Positions 46,630 through 55,332 of a DNA stretch of 64,000 nucleotides are shown one piece after another (position 1 is the first letter of the stretch; every line of letters starts with the position of its first letter). The notes beneath the pieces are model-generated. The model made no database searches, was not told the DNA's origin, and worked only from the letters and a program-made list of their open reading frames with translations. A program made the position numbers and the translations under genes. Origin of the DNA: Gammaproteobacteria bacterium (GTDB lineage: Bacteria; Pseudomonadota; Gammaproteobacteria; Steroidobacterales; Foliamicaceae); assembly GCA_009845905.1 (NCBI GenBank), contig VXYS01000003.1:124001-188000 (forward strand). Direction: 5' to 3'.

Positions 46630-47883
46630 ATGCACTGGATCGTTCTCGGGCTGCTGGCCGTTCTGGGCGTGCCGCTTTTCGCGGTCATCGCGGGCGGAGC
46701 GATGCTCGGTTACCTGGGCGCAGACATTCCCCTGGCCTCCATAGCTATCGAAATACTGGGCGTGGCGACGCTGCCCGCGCTGGTCGCCATCCCCCTGTTC
46801 TGCTTCGCCGGTTACGTGCTGGCGGAGAGCCCGGCGCCGAGGCTGCTGGTGCGCCTGAGCGAGGCCCTGGTGGGGTGGATGCCCGGGGGACTGGCGGTCT
46901 TCGCATTGGCCATCTGCGCGCTGTTCACCGCCTTCACCGGCGCGTCGGGCATCACCATCATCGCGATGGGCGCCTTGCTCTATCCGGCGCTGAAACAGGC
47001 GCGCTACCCGGAAGGGTTTTCTCTTGGGCTGGTCACCACCGGCGGCAGCCTGGGGCTCTTGTTCGCGCCTTCGCTGCCGCTGATTCTTTACGGCGTCGTG
47101 TCCGAAACCCGCATCGATTCGCTGTTCAGGGCCGGCGTGCTGCCCGGCCTGGCGATGATCGTTCTCCTTGCGGCGTACTGCCTTTGGGTCAACCGCAGCG
47201 AACGCCGGCCGCTGTCCAGCTTCGATTGGCGCGAAGTCGCCGGCGCCGTCAGGGCCGCGGGCTGGGAGCTGCCGTTGCCGGTCATCGTGCTGGGCGGCAT
47301 CTATTCCGGCTACTTTGCGATTTCCGAGGCGGCGGCGGTAACGGCGCTCTACGTCGTGATCGTGGAAGTGTTCATACGCCGCGCCATCCCGCTTTCGCGC
47401 CTGCCTCTGATCATGCGCGATTCGATGACGCTGGTGGGCGGCATACTGCTGATCCTGGCGGTATCGCTGGCGTCCACCAACCTGATGATCGACGCCGAGG
47501 TGCCGCAGCGGCTGCTGGCGGTGGTCGGCAAGGTCGTGAGCGGGCCTGTGACTTTCATGCTGGCCTTGCTGGTCTTCCTGCTGATCCTGGGCGCTTTCCT
47601 GGACATCTTCTCCGCCATTGTCCTGGTCGTGCCGCTGATCCTCCCGGTCGCCGCCCAGTTCGGCGTGCACCCGGTTCACCTGGGCATCATTTTCCTGGCG
47701 ACCATGCAGTTGGGTTACCTCACGCCTCCCGTGGGCCTCAACCTGTTCATTGCGAGCTATCGGTTCGAGCAGCCGATCGTTCGCGTTTACCTGGCCAGCC
47801 TGCCGTTTCTGCTGGTGCTCATGGCGTCGGTGCTGCTGATCGCCTTCTGGCCCTCGCTTTCCCTTTGGATGATCGGAACATGA
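46630..47883 (+). CDS. dctM: TRAP transporter large permease (DctM family)
   Basis: 417 residues with about 12 membrane helices. DctM forms the sodium-driven transport channel. Landmarks: ALVAIPLFCFAGYVLAESPA, FTAFTGASGITIIAMGALLY, LVTTGGSLGLLFAPSLPLIL, ISEAAAVTALYVVIVEVFI and the final HLGIIFLATMQLGYLTPPVG, NLFIASYRF motif conserved in the family. Its stop overlaps the start of the sugar-dehydrogenase-like gene by 4 bases (ATGA). Confidence 0.95.
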   Translation: MHWIVLGLLAVLGVPLFAVIAGGAMLGYLGADIPLASIAIEILGVATLPALVAIPLFCFAGYVLAESPAPRLLVRLSEALVGWMPGGLAVFALAICALFTAFTGASGITIIAMGALLYPALKQARYPEGFSLGLVTTGGSLGLLFAPSLPLILYGVVSETRIDSLFRAGVLPGLAMIVLLAAYCLWVNRSERRPLSSFDWREVAGAVRAAGWELPLPVIVLGGIYSGYFAISEAAAVTALYVVIVEVFIRRAIPLSRLPLIMRDSMTLVGGILLILAVSLASTNLMIDAEVPQRLLAVVGKVVSGPVTFMLALLVFLLILGAFLDIFSAIVLVVPLILPVAAQFGVHPVHLGIIFLATMQLGYLTPPVGLNLFIASYRFEQPIVRVYLASLPFLLVLMASVLLIAFWPSLSLWMIGT

Positions 47884-48980
47884 TTCGAAAAACTACTCTT
47901 GCATTGTGCGCCCCTGCGGTGCTTGCGTTCGCCGCCGGCGGGGCGCACGCGGACTTTGACATTGGCGAAGTCCGCTTGCCGCCGGGCTTCGAGATAGAGG
48001 AGTACGTGACCGGCCTGCGAAACGCCCGCGGGCTTGCGATCGGCGAGAACGGCACGCTGTTCGTCGGCACCCGGAACGCCGGGAAGGTGTACGCGGTGCG
48101 CAATCCGGGCGGCCCCGGCCAGGAGATCATCGAACTGGCCTCGCGCCTGATCCTGCCGAACGGCGTGGCGGTGCGCGGTTCCTCGCTGTTCGTGGCGGAG
48201 GTTCACCGCATTCTGGAATACGAAAACATCGAACAGCGGCTCGGGGAGGGCATCAGCCCCAGGGTGTTTCATGACGGCCTTCCCACCGCCCGGCATCACG
48301 GCTGGCGGGCCATGGGCTTCGCGCCCGACGGCTGGCTGTACGTGGCGGTAGGCGCGCCCTGCAACGTTTGCGACAGCTATGCAACGATCGAGCGTATTCC
48401 GGCGCAAGGCGGCGAACGCGAGGTCTATGCGCGGGGCGTGCGCAACAGCGTGGGCCTGGCCTGGCACCCGGAAACCGGCGAGCTCTGGTTCACGGAAAAC
48501 GGACGGGACCTGATGGGCGACGACATTCCGCCGTGCGAGCTGAACCATGCTCCGCGGCCCGGCATGCACTTCGGTTTCCCTTTCTGTCACGGCACGGACA
48601 TTCCCGACCCGGACGGAAAATGGGCGGCGCTGGGCGATTGCGCCTCGGCCGTGCCCCCGGCGCAGGAACTGGGGCCCCACACCGCGCCGGTAGGCTTGAC
48701 GTTCTACACCGGCGACGCCTTTCCCGCCGAATACAAGGGGCGGCTTTTCGTTGCCGAGCACGGCAGCTGGAACCGCAGCAGGAAAATCGGCTACCGGGTG
48801 ATGATGCTCGAACTCGAGGGCAATGAAGTCGTGAGCTACGAGCCTTTCGCCGAGGGCTGGTTGCGCGATGAAGAGACGCTTGGACGACCGGCTTACGTCA
48901 TCGAGGATGGGGAGGGCAACCTGCTGATCAGCGACGACCACCGCGGCGTCGTATACCGCGTGCGCTACACGGGCGCCTGA
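47880..48980 (+). CDS. Exported sorbosone/glucose dehydrogenase-like beta-propeller protein
   Basis: 366 residues from ATG 47880, with a signal peptide (TTLALCAPAVLAFAAGGAHA). The mature part is a six-bladed propeller of the GSDH/sorbosone family, which uses pyrroloquinoline quinone: LPPGFEIEEYVTGLRNARGL, HHGWRAMGFAPDGWLYVAVG, ARGVRNSVGLAWHPETGELW, FTENGRDLMGDDIPPCELN and VGLTFYTGDAFPAEYKGRLF. The cysteines in APCNVCDSYATIE and GDCAS may form disulfides. PQQ dependence is a family expectation. Coupled to the TRAP permease by an ATGA overlap, it may oxidise in the periplasm a compound related to what the transporter takes up. Confidence 0.88.
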   Translation: MIRKTTLALCAPAVLAFAAGGAHADFDIGEVRLPPGFEIEEYVTGLRNARGLAIGENGTLFVGTRNAGKVYAVRNPGGPGQEIIELASRLILPNGVAVRGSSLFVAEVHRILEYENIEQRLGEGISPRVFHDGLPTARHHGWRAMGFAPDGWLYVAVGAPCNVCDSYATIERIPAQGGEREVYARGVRNSVGLAWHPETGELWFTENGRDLMGDDIPPCELNHAPRPGMHFGFPFCHGTDIPDPDGKWAALGDCASAVPPAQELGPHTAPVGLTFYTGDAFPAEYKGRLFVAEHGSWNRSRKIGYRVMMLELEGNEVVSYEPFAEGWLRDEETLGRPAYVIEDGEGNLLISDDHRGVVYRVRYTGA

Positions 48981-49030
48981 CGGGGCCTATCCGGTACACT
49001 AGGCGCAGCAAATATGAGGAGTAAAGGCTC

Positions 49031-50884
49031 ATGATCGGGAAGTTATTTCGTGCGATCTGGACAGGTGTCGACGGTTTTCGGAAGGTCATTCACCTGGTCC
49101 TGATGATCTTCGTGTTCGTTGTGATGCTGGCGGCGCTGGGTTCGGGCCAGACGGCCGTGAAAATCGAGGACGGCACCGTCCTGCTTCTGAATCCATCCGG
49201 TGTGCTGGTGCATGAACTCAGTGCAGGAGAGCTTGATCTCGAATTGCTGAGCATGAACGACGAGCCGCCGGCCGAAACGCTGGTACGGGACGTTGTGCGG
49301 GCGCTCAGGCACGCCGCCGGGGACGACCGGATCGCGGCCGTGCTGGTGGACATCGACGGACTTGCCGGCGGCGGCTTCACCAAGCTGCAGGACATCGCCG
49401 CGGCGATGCGCGAGTTCCGGGAGTCGGGCAAACCCATGATCAGCTATTCGAGCTGGTACGGACAGAGCGGCTACCTGCTGGCGTCCCAGGCGGACGAGGT
49501 GTTCGTGCATGACTACGGTGGGGTGGACATCCGCGGCATGGGTCGCTGGCGGATGTACTACGCCGAAATGTTCAACAAACTCGGCATCGACCCGCACGTG
49601 TTCCGGATAGGCGAATACAAGTCCTTTGTCGAGCCCTATTTCCGCAACAACATGTCGGACGAGGACCGGCAGAGCGCCGAACAGTGGCTGGGCGCACTCT
49701 GGGGCGAGTATCAGCGCGAGGTCACGGAGGCCCGGGAGCTGGCCGCGGACGCGCTGGACCAGTACGCGGCGAACCTCACCGGGGCCCTGGAGGGTGCGGG
49801 GGGCGACCTGGCGCGGGTCAACCTCGAGGCCGGCCTGGTCGATGCGATACACAACGACGAGACCTTCAAGGAATACATGAAGGAACGCTTCGGTGATTCC
49901 GAGGACGGCGAATACCACAAGGTCGGATTCGCGGACTACCTGACGGTGGCCGACCGCGAGAACCCGCTGCACTCCGACGACGAAAACAAGGTGGGCGTGG
50001 TTGTGGTGGCCGGTTCCATCATTGACGGCAGCGCCGGTCCCGGCGCCGCCGCCGGCGACAGCATCGCCAAGCTGGTCCGGCATGCCGCCGAGGAGGACGA
50101 TATCAAGGCCCTGGTGCTGCAGGTGGACAGCCCGGGAGGCAGCGCGTTCGCGTCCGAAGTGATTTCCGGCGCGGTTGCGACCGTTTCCGAGGCCGGCAAG
50201 CCGGTCGTGGTTTCCATGAGCAGCGTGGCGGCCTCCGGCGGTTACTACGTCGCCGCCGAAGCCGACGAGATCTGGGCCTATTCGGGAACCATTACCGGGT
50301 CGATCGGAGTGGGCGCGGTGTTCTTTACCGCGCCCAAGCTGCTCGAGCGTATCGGCTTTACCGAAGACGGGCTGGGCACGACGCCGCTGTCCGAACAGGG
50401 CCGTATCGGCGCGGACCTGGACGAAGGGCTCCGCCGGCAGGTCGATGCGCAGATCGGCAGGGTCTATGAGCGTTTCGTGGGCCATGTGTCGCAGGGGCGG
50501 GGCATGAGCTTTGACGAAGTGGACGATATCGGCCGCGGCCGCGTCTGGATCGGTTCCGATGCCGCGTCCATCAACCTCGTTGACCGTATCGGCACGCTGG
50601 AAGACGCGGCCGAGAGCGCCGCCGGGCTGGCCGGTATGGAAGAGGGCGACTACAGCGTGGAGCGGATCGAGCGCAAGCGCCCCTTCTTTACGGGCCTGAG
50701 CGAGTTCTTCCAGCTTCGCTTGGCGAGGCTCAAGCAAAGGCTCGGCATTGGTTCGGAGCCGGACCGGTTCATGGACGCGGTCCAGCAGGCGAGAAAGATA
50801 TTGAACGCCGAACTGGACCAGCTCGCGCAGCTCAACGACCCGCGCGGCTTCTACTACCACTGCGGAACCTGCGCTGCCTATTGA
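49031..50884 (+). CDS. sppA: Signal peptide peptidase SppA, 67 kDa type
   Basis: 617 residues, the long double-domain form of SppA. One N-terminal membrane anchor (about 18-38, HLVLMIFVFVVMLAALG). The catalytic lysine is K197 in RIGEYKSFVEPYF and the nucleophilic serine S402 in MSSVAASGGYYVAAEADEIW, on the two homologous halves as in E. coli. LVLQVDSPGGSAFASEVISG is also conserved. It cleaves remnant signal peptides in the inner membrane. ATG 49031 is preceded by GAGGAG. The gene ends with a cysteine-containing tail (YYHCGTCAAY) that I do not recognise from the family. Confidence 0.95.
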   Translation: MIGKLFRAIWTGVDGFRKVIHLVLMIFVFVVMLAALGSGQTAVKIEDGTVLLLNPSGVLVHELSAGELDLELLSMNDEPPAETLVRDVVRALRHAAGDDRIAAVLVDIDGLAGGGFTKLQDIAAAMREFRESGKPMISYSSWYGQSGYLLASQADEVFVHDYGGVDIRGMGRWRMYYAEMFNKLGIDPHVFRIGEYKSFVEPYFRNNMSDEDRQSAEQWLGALWGEYQREVTEARELAADALDQYAANLTGALEGAGGDLARVNLEAGLVDAIHNDETFKEYMKERFGDSEDGEYHKVGFADYLTVADRENPLHSDDENKVGVVVVAGSIIDGSAGPGAAAGDSIAKLVRHAAEEDDIKALVLQVDSPGGSAFASEVISGAVATVSEAGKPVVVSMSSVAASGGYYVAAEADEIWAYSGTITGSIGVGAVFFTAPKLLERIGFTEDGLGTTPLSEQGRIGADLDEGLRRQVDAQIGRVYERFVGHVSQGRGMSFDEVDDIGRGRVWIGSDAASINLVDRIGTLEDAAESAAGLAGMEEGDYSVERIERKRPFFTGLSEFFQLRLARLKQRLGIGSEPDRFMDAVQQARKILNAELDQLAQLNDPRGFYYHCGTCAAY

Positions 50885-50940
50885 GCGTTTCCTCGCACGG
50901 GAAATTCGATGCCTACGGCTGAGGGCAGGTCCGCGACGCG

Positions 50941-51684
50941 ATGCTTGTAGCCGAGAACGTCACCTACAGCTACTGGGGGCAGGAGAAGCCCGCGGTTCGT
51001 GAGGCCGGCGTCCGGGTTTCTCCGGGCAGCATCGTGGCGCTGGTGGGGCCGAACGGCGCCGGGAAGACCACGCTGATCCTGTGCCTTGCGGGCCTGTTCG
51101 AGCCGCACGCGGGCCGAATCGCCCGGCATGGCGCCGACGTCCGAGACGGCCTTCGCCGGCACCGGGCGCGCACCGGTTTTCTGTCGGAGCACTACGGGCT
51201 GTATTCCGGGCTGACCGCGCGCCAGAGCATGGAATACGCGGCGCAGTCCCGCGCGCGCGCGTTTCCCGAGCTGCTATCGTCGGCGGCGCGCAACGAAGCG
51301 ATCGAACAGGTGGCCGAGGAGTGCATGGTGGCGGACCTTCTGGACAAGGACCTCGACACGCTCTCGCGCGGACAGCGTCAGCTTCTTGCGATGGCCGAGG
51401 TCGAAATATCGCGTCCCCCGCTGCTGCTCCTCGACGAACCGGCATCCGGACTGGACCCCGATCACCGCGAGCTACTGGCGGCCAGGCTGGAAGAGCTGCG
51501 CGCGGAGGGCCGCGCGATCCTCGTGTCCTCGCACATCCTGGCGGAACTCGAGGAATACGCCACCGACCTGGTGGTGATGCAGGAAGGTGCGACCCTGCCG
51601 CAGCAGAGCGGGCTGTCGCCGGGCAGCCTTCGCGACGTCTATCGGCGGTTGCGCGCCGAGGCGCGTGGGGGCGGTCATGCGTGA
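50941..51684 (+). CDS. ABC transporter ATP-binding protein
   Basis: 247 residues with all NBD motifs: Walker A GPNGAGKTTLILCL, signature LSRGQRQLLAMAEVEI (LSRGQ), Walker B LLLLDEPASGLDPD and the switch histidine in AILVSSHILAELEEYA. Closest to ABC-2-type export ATPases. Its end overlaps the start of the membrane protein gene at 51677 by 8 bases, so the two form an ABC exporter pair. Substrate unknown. Confidence 0.93.
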   Translation: MLVAENVTYSYWGQEKPAVREAGVRVSPGSIVALVGPNGAGKTTLILCLAGLFEPHAGRIARHGADVRDGLRRHRARTGFLSEHYGLYSGLTARQSMEYAAQSRARAFPELLSSAARNEAIEQVAEECMVADLLDKDLDTLSRGQRQLLAMAEVEISRPPLLLLDEPASGLDPDHRELLAARLEELRAEGRAILVSSHILAELEEYATDLVVMQEGATLPQQSGLSPGSLRDVYRRLRAEARGGGHA

Positions 51685-53140
51685 ATTCATTGCCCGCCTG
51701 AATCCCGAACTCCTGCGCGGATGGCGGGCGGAAGCCACGCGATTGCGCCTGGCAATCACGCTGCTGCTTTCGGCGGGGGTGGCCTGGTGCATCCAGCTGG
51801 CCTGGGATTGGTCCGCGCTTGGCCGGGCCGGCGCCATCGCGTTCGGCATATTCAGCTTTGTGGTCACGCCCATCCGAATCGTCGGCGCAATCGCGGAAGA
51901 GCACAACCGGCATACCTGGCAGCGCCAGCGGATGAGCGCGCTCAGCCCGGCGCAATTGATGCTGGGCAAGGCATTCGGCGCAACCGCCCTGACCGACCTG
52001 GCGGCGCTTTGCGCGCTGGTCTGCTGGGGGCTGGGGGTGTATTTGCCGGGGGAGAATCCGGTCGTCCTGGGTGGCGCGCCGCCCGAGGCCGCCGAGGCGA
52101 TTGCTGAGCGAATGCGCGCCGGATTCCCGGTGAACGCCTGGCTGATGGTTTGCGCCAACCTGTTCGCGCGCCTCCTCGCGCTGGCACTGGCGATTCGCAA
52201 CTGCGACCGCTCCAGGGCGGCGCGCGGCCGGTCCTTCGTCGTCGCGATCCTGCTGGCGCTGTTGCTGACCAGTCCGCTGACGGCCCTGAAGGAAGGCTTG
52301 GCCGGCCGGCTCTCCGGCGAAGCGGGCGATGCGGCGCTGTGGTTCGGCTTCGTGCCCATGAGCGGCGACGCCTTCTGGGCGGCAAGCGGGTTTGCATTCG
52401 TCGCGTTCGCGGCATTCTGGTGCTGGTGCGCAGCCCGCGAGACCCTCAGCGGGAGACGTTTCGCGGTGGAAGCTCCGGTGATTGGGCTCGGCCTGGGCCT
52501 CTGGTGGGCGGGCACGGCTTATGCGGCGGCCGACGCCGCACGGTTCGTTTCGATTGAAGGCGGCTACGGGCCCGGCCGGTACGCGACCGCGGCCCTGTTA
52601 TTGATCCTGACGGCCATCGCGTACCTCTGGGGGGTGGCGGAGCGCGTGGACCGAAGAAGGGCGCGGGAATTCCTGGCCGCGCCCAGCTTGCGGGCCATGC
52701 CCGCCTGGTTGCTGATCCTGCTGCTGGCGGATGTAACTGTCGCGGTGCACCTGGTCGCCGGAGCGTTCGCAACGGGCGGTGAGTTGGGCTACATACAACA
52801 GAACTTCTGGGCCATCAGCCTGCTCGGGTTCCTGGTCCGCGACATGGGCATCCTGTTCCTGGTGCTGGCCGGGAGGGTTCGCCGTTGGCCCGAGTTGGCC
52901 GCGCTGGCCTCCTGGCTGGTGCTGGGCCTGTTCATTCCCGGAGCCCTGAGCGGGGCTGAGGCCGCCGTGGGAACATTCGAGCTGTACCTGCTGTTTTCTC
53001 CGATCGCATTGCAGGAGGCGACGGGGCATCTCGTCATCGGGGCGGTTTCGGCCTGGGTGCAGGCGGGCCTGGTGGTAAGTTGGCTGATCTGGCGCGGCCG
53101 CGCGCAGGGAGGTAATGAATATGTCGAAAGCAACGCGTAG
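51677..53140 (+). CDS. ABC-2-like permease, polytopic membrane protein
   Basis: 487 residues from ATG 51677 (MREFIARLNPELLRGWRAEA). About ten to twelve hydrophobic segments (LRLAITLLLSAGVAWCIQLA, IAFGIFSFVVTPIRIVGAIA, SFVVAILLALLLTSPL, ATAALLLILTAIAYLWGV, AWLLILLLADVTVAVHLVAG and others). The cytoplasmic segment EEHNRHTWQRQRMSALSPAQ, followed by MLGKAFGA, resembles the region after the first helices in ABC-2 permeases, where coupling to the ATPase occurs. No recognised substrate. The last 20 bases overlap the ribosome-binding site and start of the hydrolase gene. Confidence 0.82.
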   Translation: MREFIARLNPELLRGWRAEATRLRLAITLLLSAGVAWCIQLAWDWSALGRAGAIAFGIFSFVVTPIRIVGAIAEEHNRHTWQRQRMSALSPAQLMLGKAFGATALTDLAALCALVCWGLGVYLPGENPVVLGGAPPEAAEAIAERMRAGFPVNAWLMVCANLFARLLALALAIRNCDRSRAARGRSFVVAILLALLLTSPLTALKEGLAGRLSGEAGDAALWFGFVPMSGDAFWAASGFAFVAFAAFWCWCAARETLSGRRFAVEAPVIGLGLGLWWAGTAYAAADAARFVSIEGGYGPGRYATAALLLILTAIAYLWGVAERVDRRRAREFLAAPSLRAMPAWLLILLLADVTVAVHLVAGAFATGGELGYIQQNFWAISLLGFLVRDMGILFLVLAGRVRRWPELAALASWLVLGLFIPGALSGAEAAVGTFELYLLFSPIALQEATGHLVIGAVSAWVQAGLVVSWLIWRGRAQGGNEYVESNA

Positions 53141-53951
53141 GGCATTTGTCGGAGGGGCCATTGCGGCCGCGGGACTGCAGGGCGCGGGAGCGCATGAGCG
53201 GCCGGAGGACAGTGTCCTTTTCGTCCTCGTGCACGGCACCGGTCACGGCGGCTGGTGCTGGAAATTCGTGCGGGACATCCTCGACGAACAGGGGCACCGC
53301 GTGTATACGCCCACGCTGACCGGCTGCGGCGAGCGCTCGCACCTGCTTCACCCTGACATCGGGCTGGAACTCCACATTCAGGACATCGTCAACGTGCTCG
53401 AATGGGAAGAACTCGAAAACGTGGTGCTGGTGGGGCACTCCTACGGCGGGCTGGTAATTTCCGGCGTGGCTGACCGGGCCAAGGAGCGCTTGCGCCACCT
53501 TGTCTATCTGGATGCAATCGTTCCCGGAGACGGAGACAGCCTGCTTTCGGCGCGCCGCGACGCCAGCGCCGAGGAAGTAGCTGCCAACAAGGAGATCTGG
53601 GGCCGAATTGCGCCGGACGGCGAGTATGTCATGGGCTTCTCCGCCACGATGTTCGGAATTCCCCCGGAGTCGTCCAAGGCGGCCTGGGTGGAGCGCAGAC
53701 TCACGCCGCACCCGATCAAGAGCTGGCTGGACCCGGTGAAGTTCGAGAACGGAGGCGAGGAAGGCGTGCCCTGCACTTTCATCGAGTGCACCGAACCCGC
53801 CATGCCGGGCGCCGGCCTCAGCGCCCACGCCCAACACGCCAAAGACCATCCGGGCTGGCGCTACGTGGAGCTCAAGACCGGCCACGACGCCATGGTGACC
53901 GAGCCGCAGGCCTGCGCCGACCTGTTCCTGGCCGCCGCCCGTTCTTCCTGA
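53121..53951 (+). CDS. Exported alpha/beta hydrolase (HNL/salicylate-esterase-like), copy 1
   Basis: 276 residues from ATG 53121. The GGGAGG at 53107-53112 is 8 bases from this ATG but only 2 from ATG 53115, so the second ATG is favoured. The N-terminus SKATRRAFVGGAIAAAG has a twin-arginine motif, suggesting Tat export. The alpha/beta hydrolase core has the oxyanion loop VLVHGTGHGGWCWKF, the nucleophile elbow VGHSYGG and the catalytic histidine in KTGHDAMVTEP. The family resembles plant hydroxynitrile lyase/methylesterase-type enzymes and bacterial EstC; substrate unknown. A second, roughly 70% identical copy follows directly. Confidence 0.88.
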   Translation: MSKATRRAFVGGAIAAAGLQGAGAHERPEDSVLFVLVHGTGHGGWCWKFVRDILDEQGHRVYTPTLTGCGERSHLLHPDIGLELHIQDIVNVLEWEELENVVLVGHSYGGLVISGVADRAKERLRHLVYLDAIVPGDGDSLLSARRDASAEEVAANKEIWGRIAPDGEYVMGFSATMFGIPPESSKAAWVERRLTPHPIKSWLDPVKFENGGEEGVPCTFIECTEPAMPGAGLSAHAQHAKDHPGWRYVELKTGHDAMVTEPQACADLFLAAARSS

Positions 53952-54703
53952 GCCTGGATACCATAACTTTCGTCCTCGTTCACGGCACCGGCCATGGCGG
54001 CTGGTGCTGGAAGTTCGTGCGCTCGATCCTGGAAGGGCAGGGACATCGTGTGTACACGCCCACGCTTACCGGCTGCGGCGAGCGCTCGCACCTGCTCCAT
54101 CCGGACATCGGCCTGGAAACGCACATTCGGGACATCGTGAACGTGCTCGAGTGGGAAGAACTGGACGACGTGGTTCTGGTGGGTCATTCTTACGGCGGAT
54201 GCGTCGTTTCCGGTGTGGCGGACCGGGCCAAGGACCGGCTGCGGCACCTGGTGTACCTGGACACGGTCATTCTGAGCGATGGAGAAAGCCTGGTCGGCTC
54301 CCGCCGGCAGATGAGCGATGCCGAGGGTGATGCGGATATCGAGCGCCGCCGGAGCATGGCGCCGGACGGCAAGTACATCGTGGCGCGCTCCGGAGAGTTC
54401 TACGGAATTCCGCCCGAGCCCGCGGACGTCCTCGAGTGGGTGAACCGGAGGCTGACTCCGCATCCGCTGAAAAGCTGGCTGGAACCGGTGAAGTTCGAGA
54501 ACGACGGCGAGGAAGGCGTGCCCAGGACCTTCATCCGCTGCACCGACCCCGAAATGCCGTTCAGCGGAATAAGGGACCACGCGATGTTCGCAAAAGAGCA
54601 CTCCGAATGGCGCTATGAGGAACTTGCGACCGGCCACGACGCGATGGTGACCGAGCCGCAGGCCTGCGCCGACCTGATCCTGGCCGCCGCCCGTTCTTCC
54701 TGA
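53948..54703 (+). CDS. Alpha/beta hydrolase, tandem copy 2, without a standard start codon
   Basis: About 250 residues aligning with copy 1 from its residue 28 to the end, roughly 70% identical by eye, with the same nucleophile elbow (VGHSYGG) and histidine (ATGHDAMVTEP). It has no Tat signal. In its frame there is no ATG, GTG or TTG between the end of copy 1 and the core motif FVLVHGTGHGG. The only near-start codons are CTG 53948, which overlaps the TGA of copy 1, and CTG 53954. A GTG at 53786 lies far upstream inside copy 1. The coordinates given assume CTG 53948 and are uncertain. The last 70 bases of both copies differ at about three positions. Confidence 0.7.
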   Translation: MSLDTITFVLVHGTGHGGWCWKFVRSILEGQGHRVYTPTLTGCGERSHLLHPDIGLETHIRDIVNVLEWEELDDVVLVGHSYGGCVVSGVADRAKDRLRHLVYLDTVILSDGESLVGSRRQMSDAEGDADIERRRSMAPDGKYIVARSGEFYGIPPEPADVLEWVNRRLTPHPLKSWLEPVKFENDGEEGVPRTFIRCTDPEMPFSGIRDHAMFAKEHSEWRYEELATGHDAMVTEPQACADLILAAARSS

Positions 54704-54704
54704 C

Positions 54705-54774
54705 CCTGGGTGCGAGGGCGTCCTGCCCTCGACGAAGGCGAGACGGCCGCGAGGGACATGCCCTCGCTCCCAGG
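54705..54774. repeat. Multi-hairpin repeat between convergent hydrolase and sufT genes
   Basis: Outer arms 54705-54720 and 54759-54774 (left CCTGGGTGCGAGGGCG) pair at 14 of 16 positions. Inside are two further hairpins, GAGGGCGTCCTGCCCTC (54714-54730) and GCGAGGGACATGCCCTCGC (54748-54766), giving a branched structure. The motif GCGAGGGCGTC...GCCCTCG also occurs in the insertion within sufU (55624-55704), so both belong to one repeat type. It can act as a bidirectional terminator. Confidence 0.75.
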
Positions 54775-54775
54775 A

Positions 54776-55327
54776 CTACATCAGGCCGGCTTCGAGCTGG
54801 GCGGCTTCGGACATCATGCTCTGGTTCCAGGGGGGGTCGAAGACGAGTTCGACGGCCACGTCGTCGATGGTGGGGATCAGGGCGATCTTCTCGCGCACGT
54901 CCTCCACCAGGATTTCGCCCATTCCGCAGCCGGGCGCGGTCAGCGTCATTTCCACGGCAACGTCGCGCCTGCCGTCGTCGCGGCGTCTGACCTCGCAGGA
55001 ATACACGAGGCCGAGGTCGACGATATTGACCGGGATTTCCGGGTCGTAGCAGGTCTTCATCTGTTCCCACACCAGCGCTTCCACGTCGGAATCGCCGGCG
55101 TTGGCCGGCAGTTCAGGCGGCTCCGCGGGCTTCTTGCCGAGCGCGTCGGCGTCGACGCCGGCGATGCGGTACAGCCAGCCGTCCACATACACCGTGAAGC
55201 TGCCGCCCAGCGACTGGGTGATGAACACGAGCTGTCCGGCGTGGAGTTGCGCCTCCTCGCCGGCGGGGATGATGACCGCCCTGCAGTCGCGGGTCAGGGT
55301 GACGGGCTCGCTCTGGTCGCCGAACAT
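54776..55327 (-). CDS. sufT: Fe-S assembly protein SufT (DUF59/MIP18 domain)
   Basis: 183 residues, last gene of the suf operon, 5 bases after sufU. The N-terminal part (VTLTRDCRAVIIPAGEEAQL, VFITQSLGGSFTVYVDGWLY) is the SufT-specific domain; the C-terminal part is the DUF59/MIP18 domain (MKTCYDPEIPVNIVDLGLVY, MTLTAPGCGMGEILVEDV, VELVFDPPWNQSMMSEAAQL) with the conserved cysteine in APGCGMG. SufT is an auxiliary factor in iron-sulfur protein maturation, tied to high demand for clusters in some bacteria. Confidence 0.92.
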   Translation of the reverse strand: MFGDQSEPVTLTRDCRAVIIPAGEEAQLHAGQLVFITQSLGGSFTVYVDGWLYRIAGVDADALGKKPAEPPELPANAGDSDVEALVWEQMKTCYDPEIPVNIVDLGLVYSCEVRRRDDGRRDVAVEMTLTAPGCGMGEILVEDVREKIALIPTIDDVAVELVFDPPWNQSMMSEAAQLEAGLM

Positions 55328-55332
55328 GGAAT

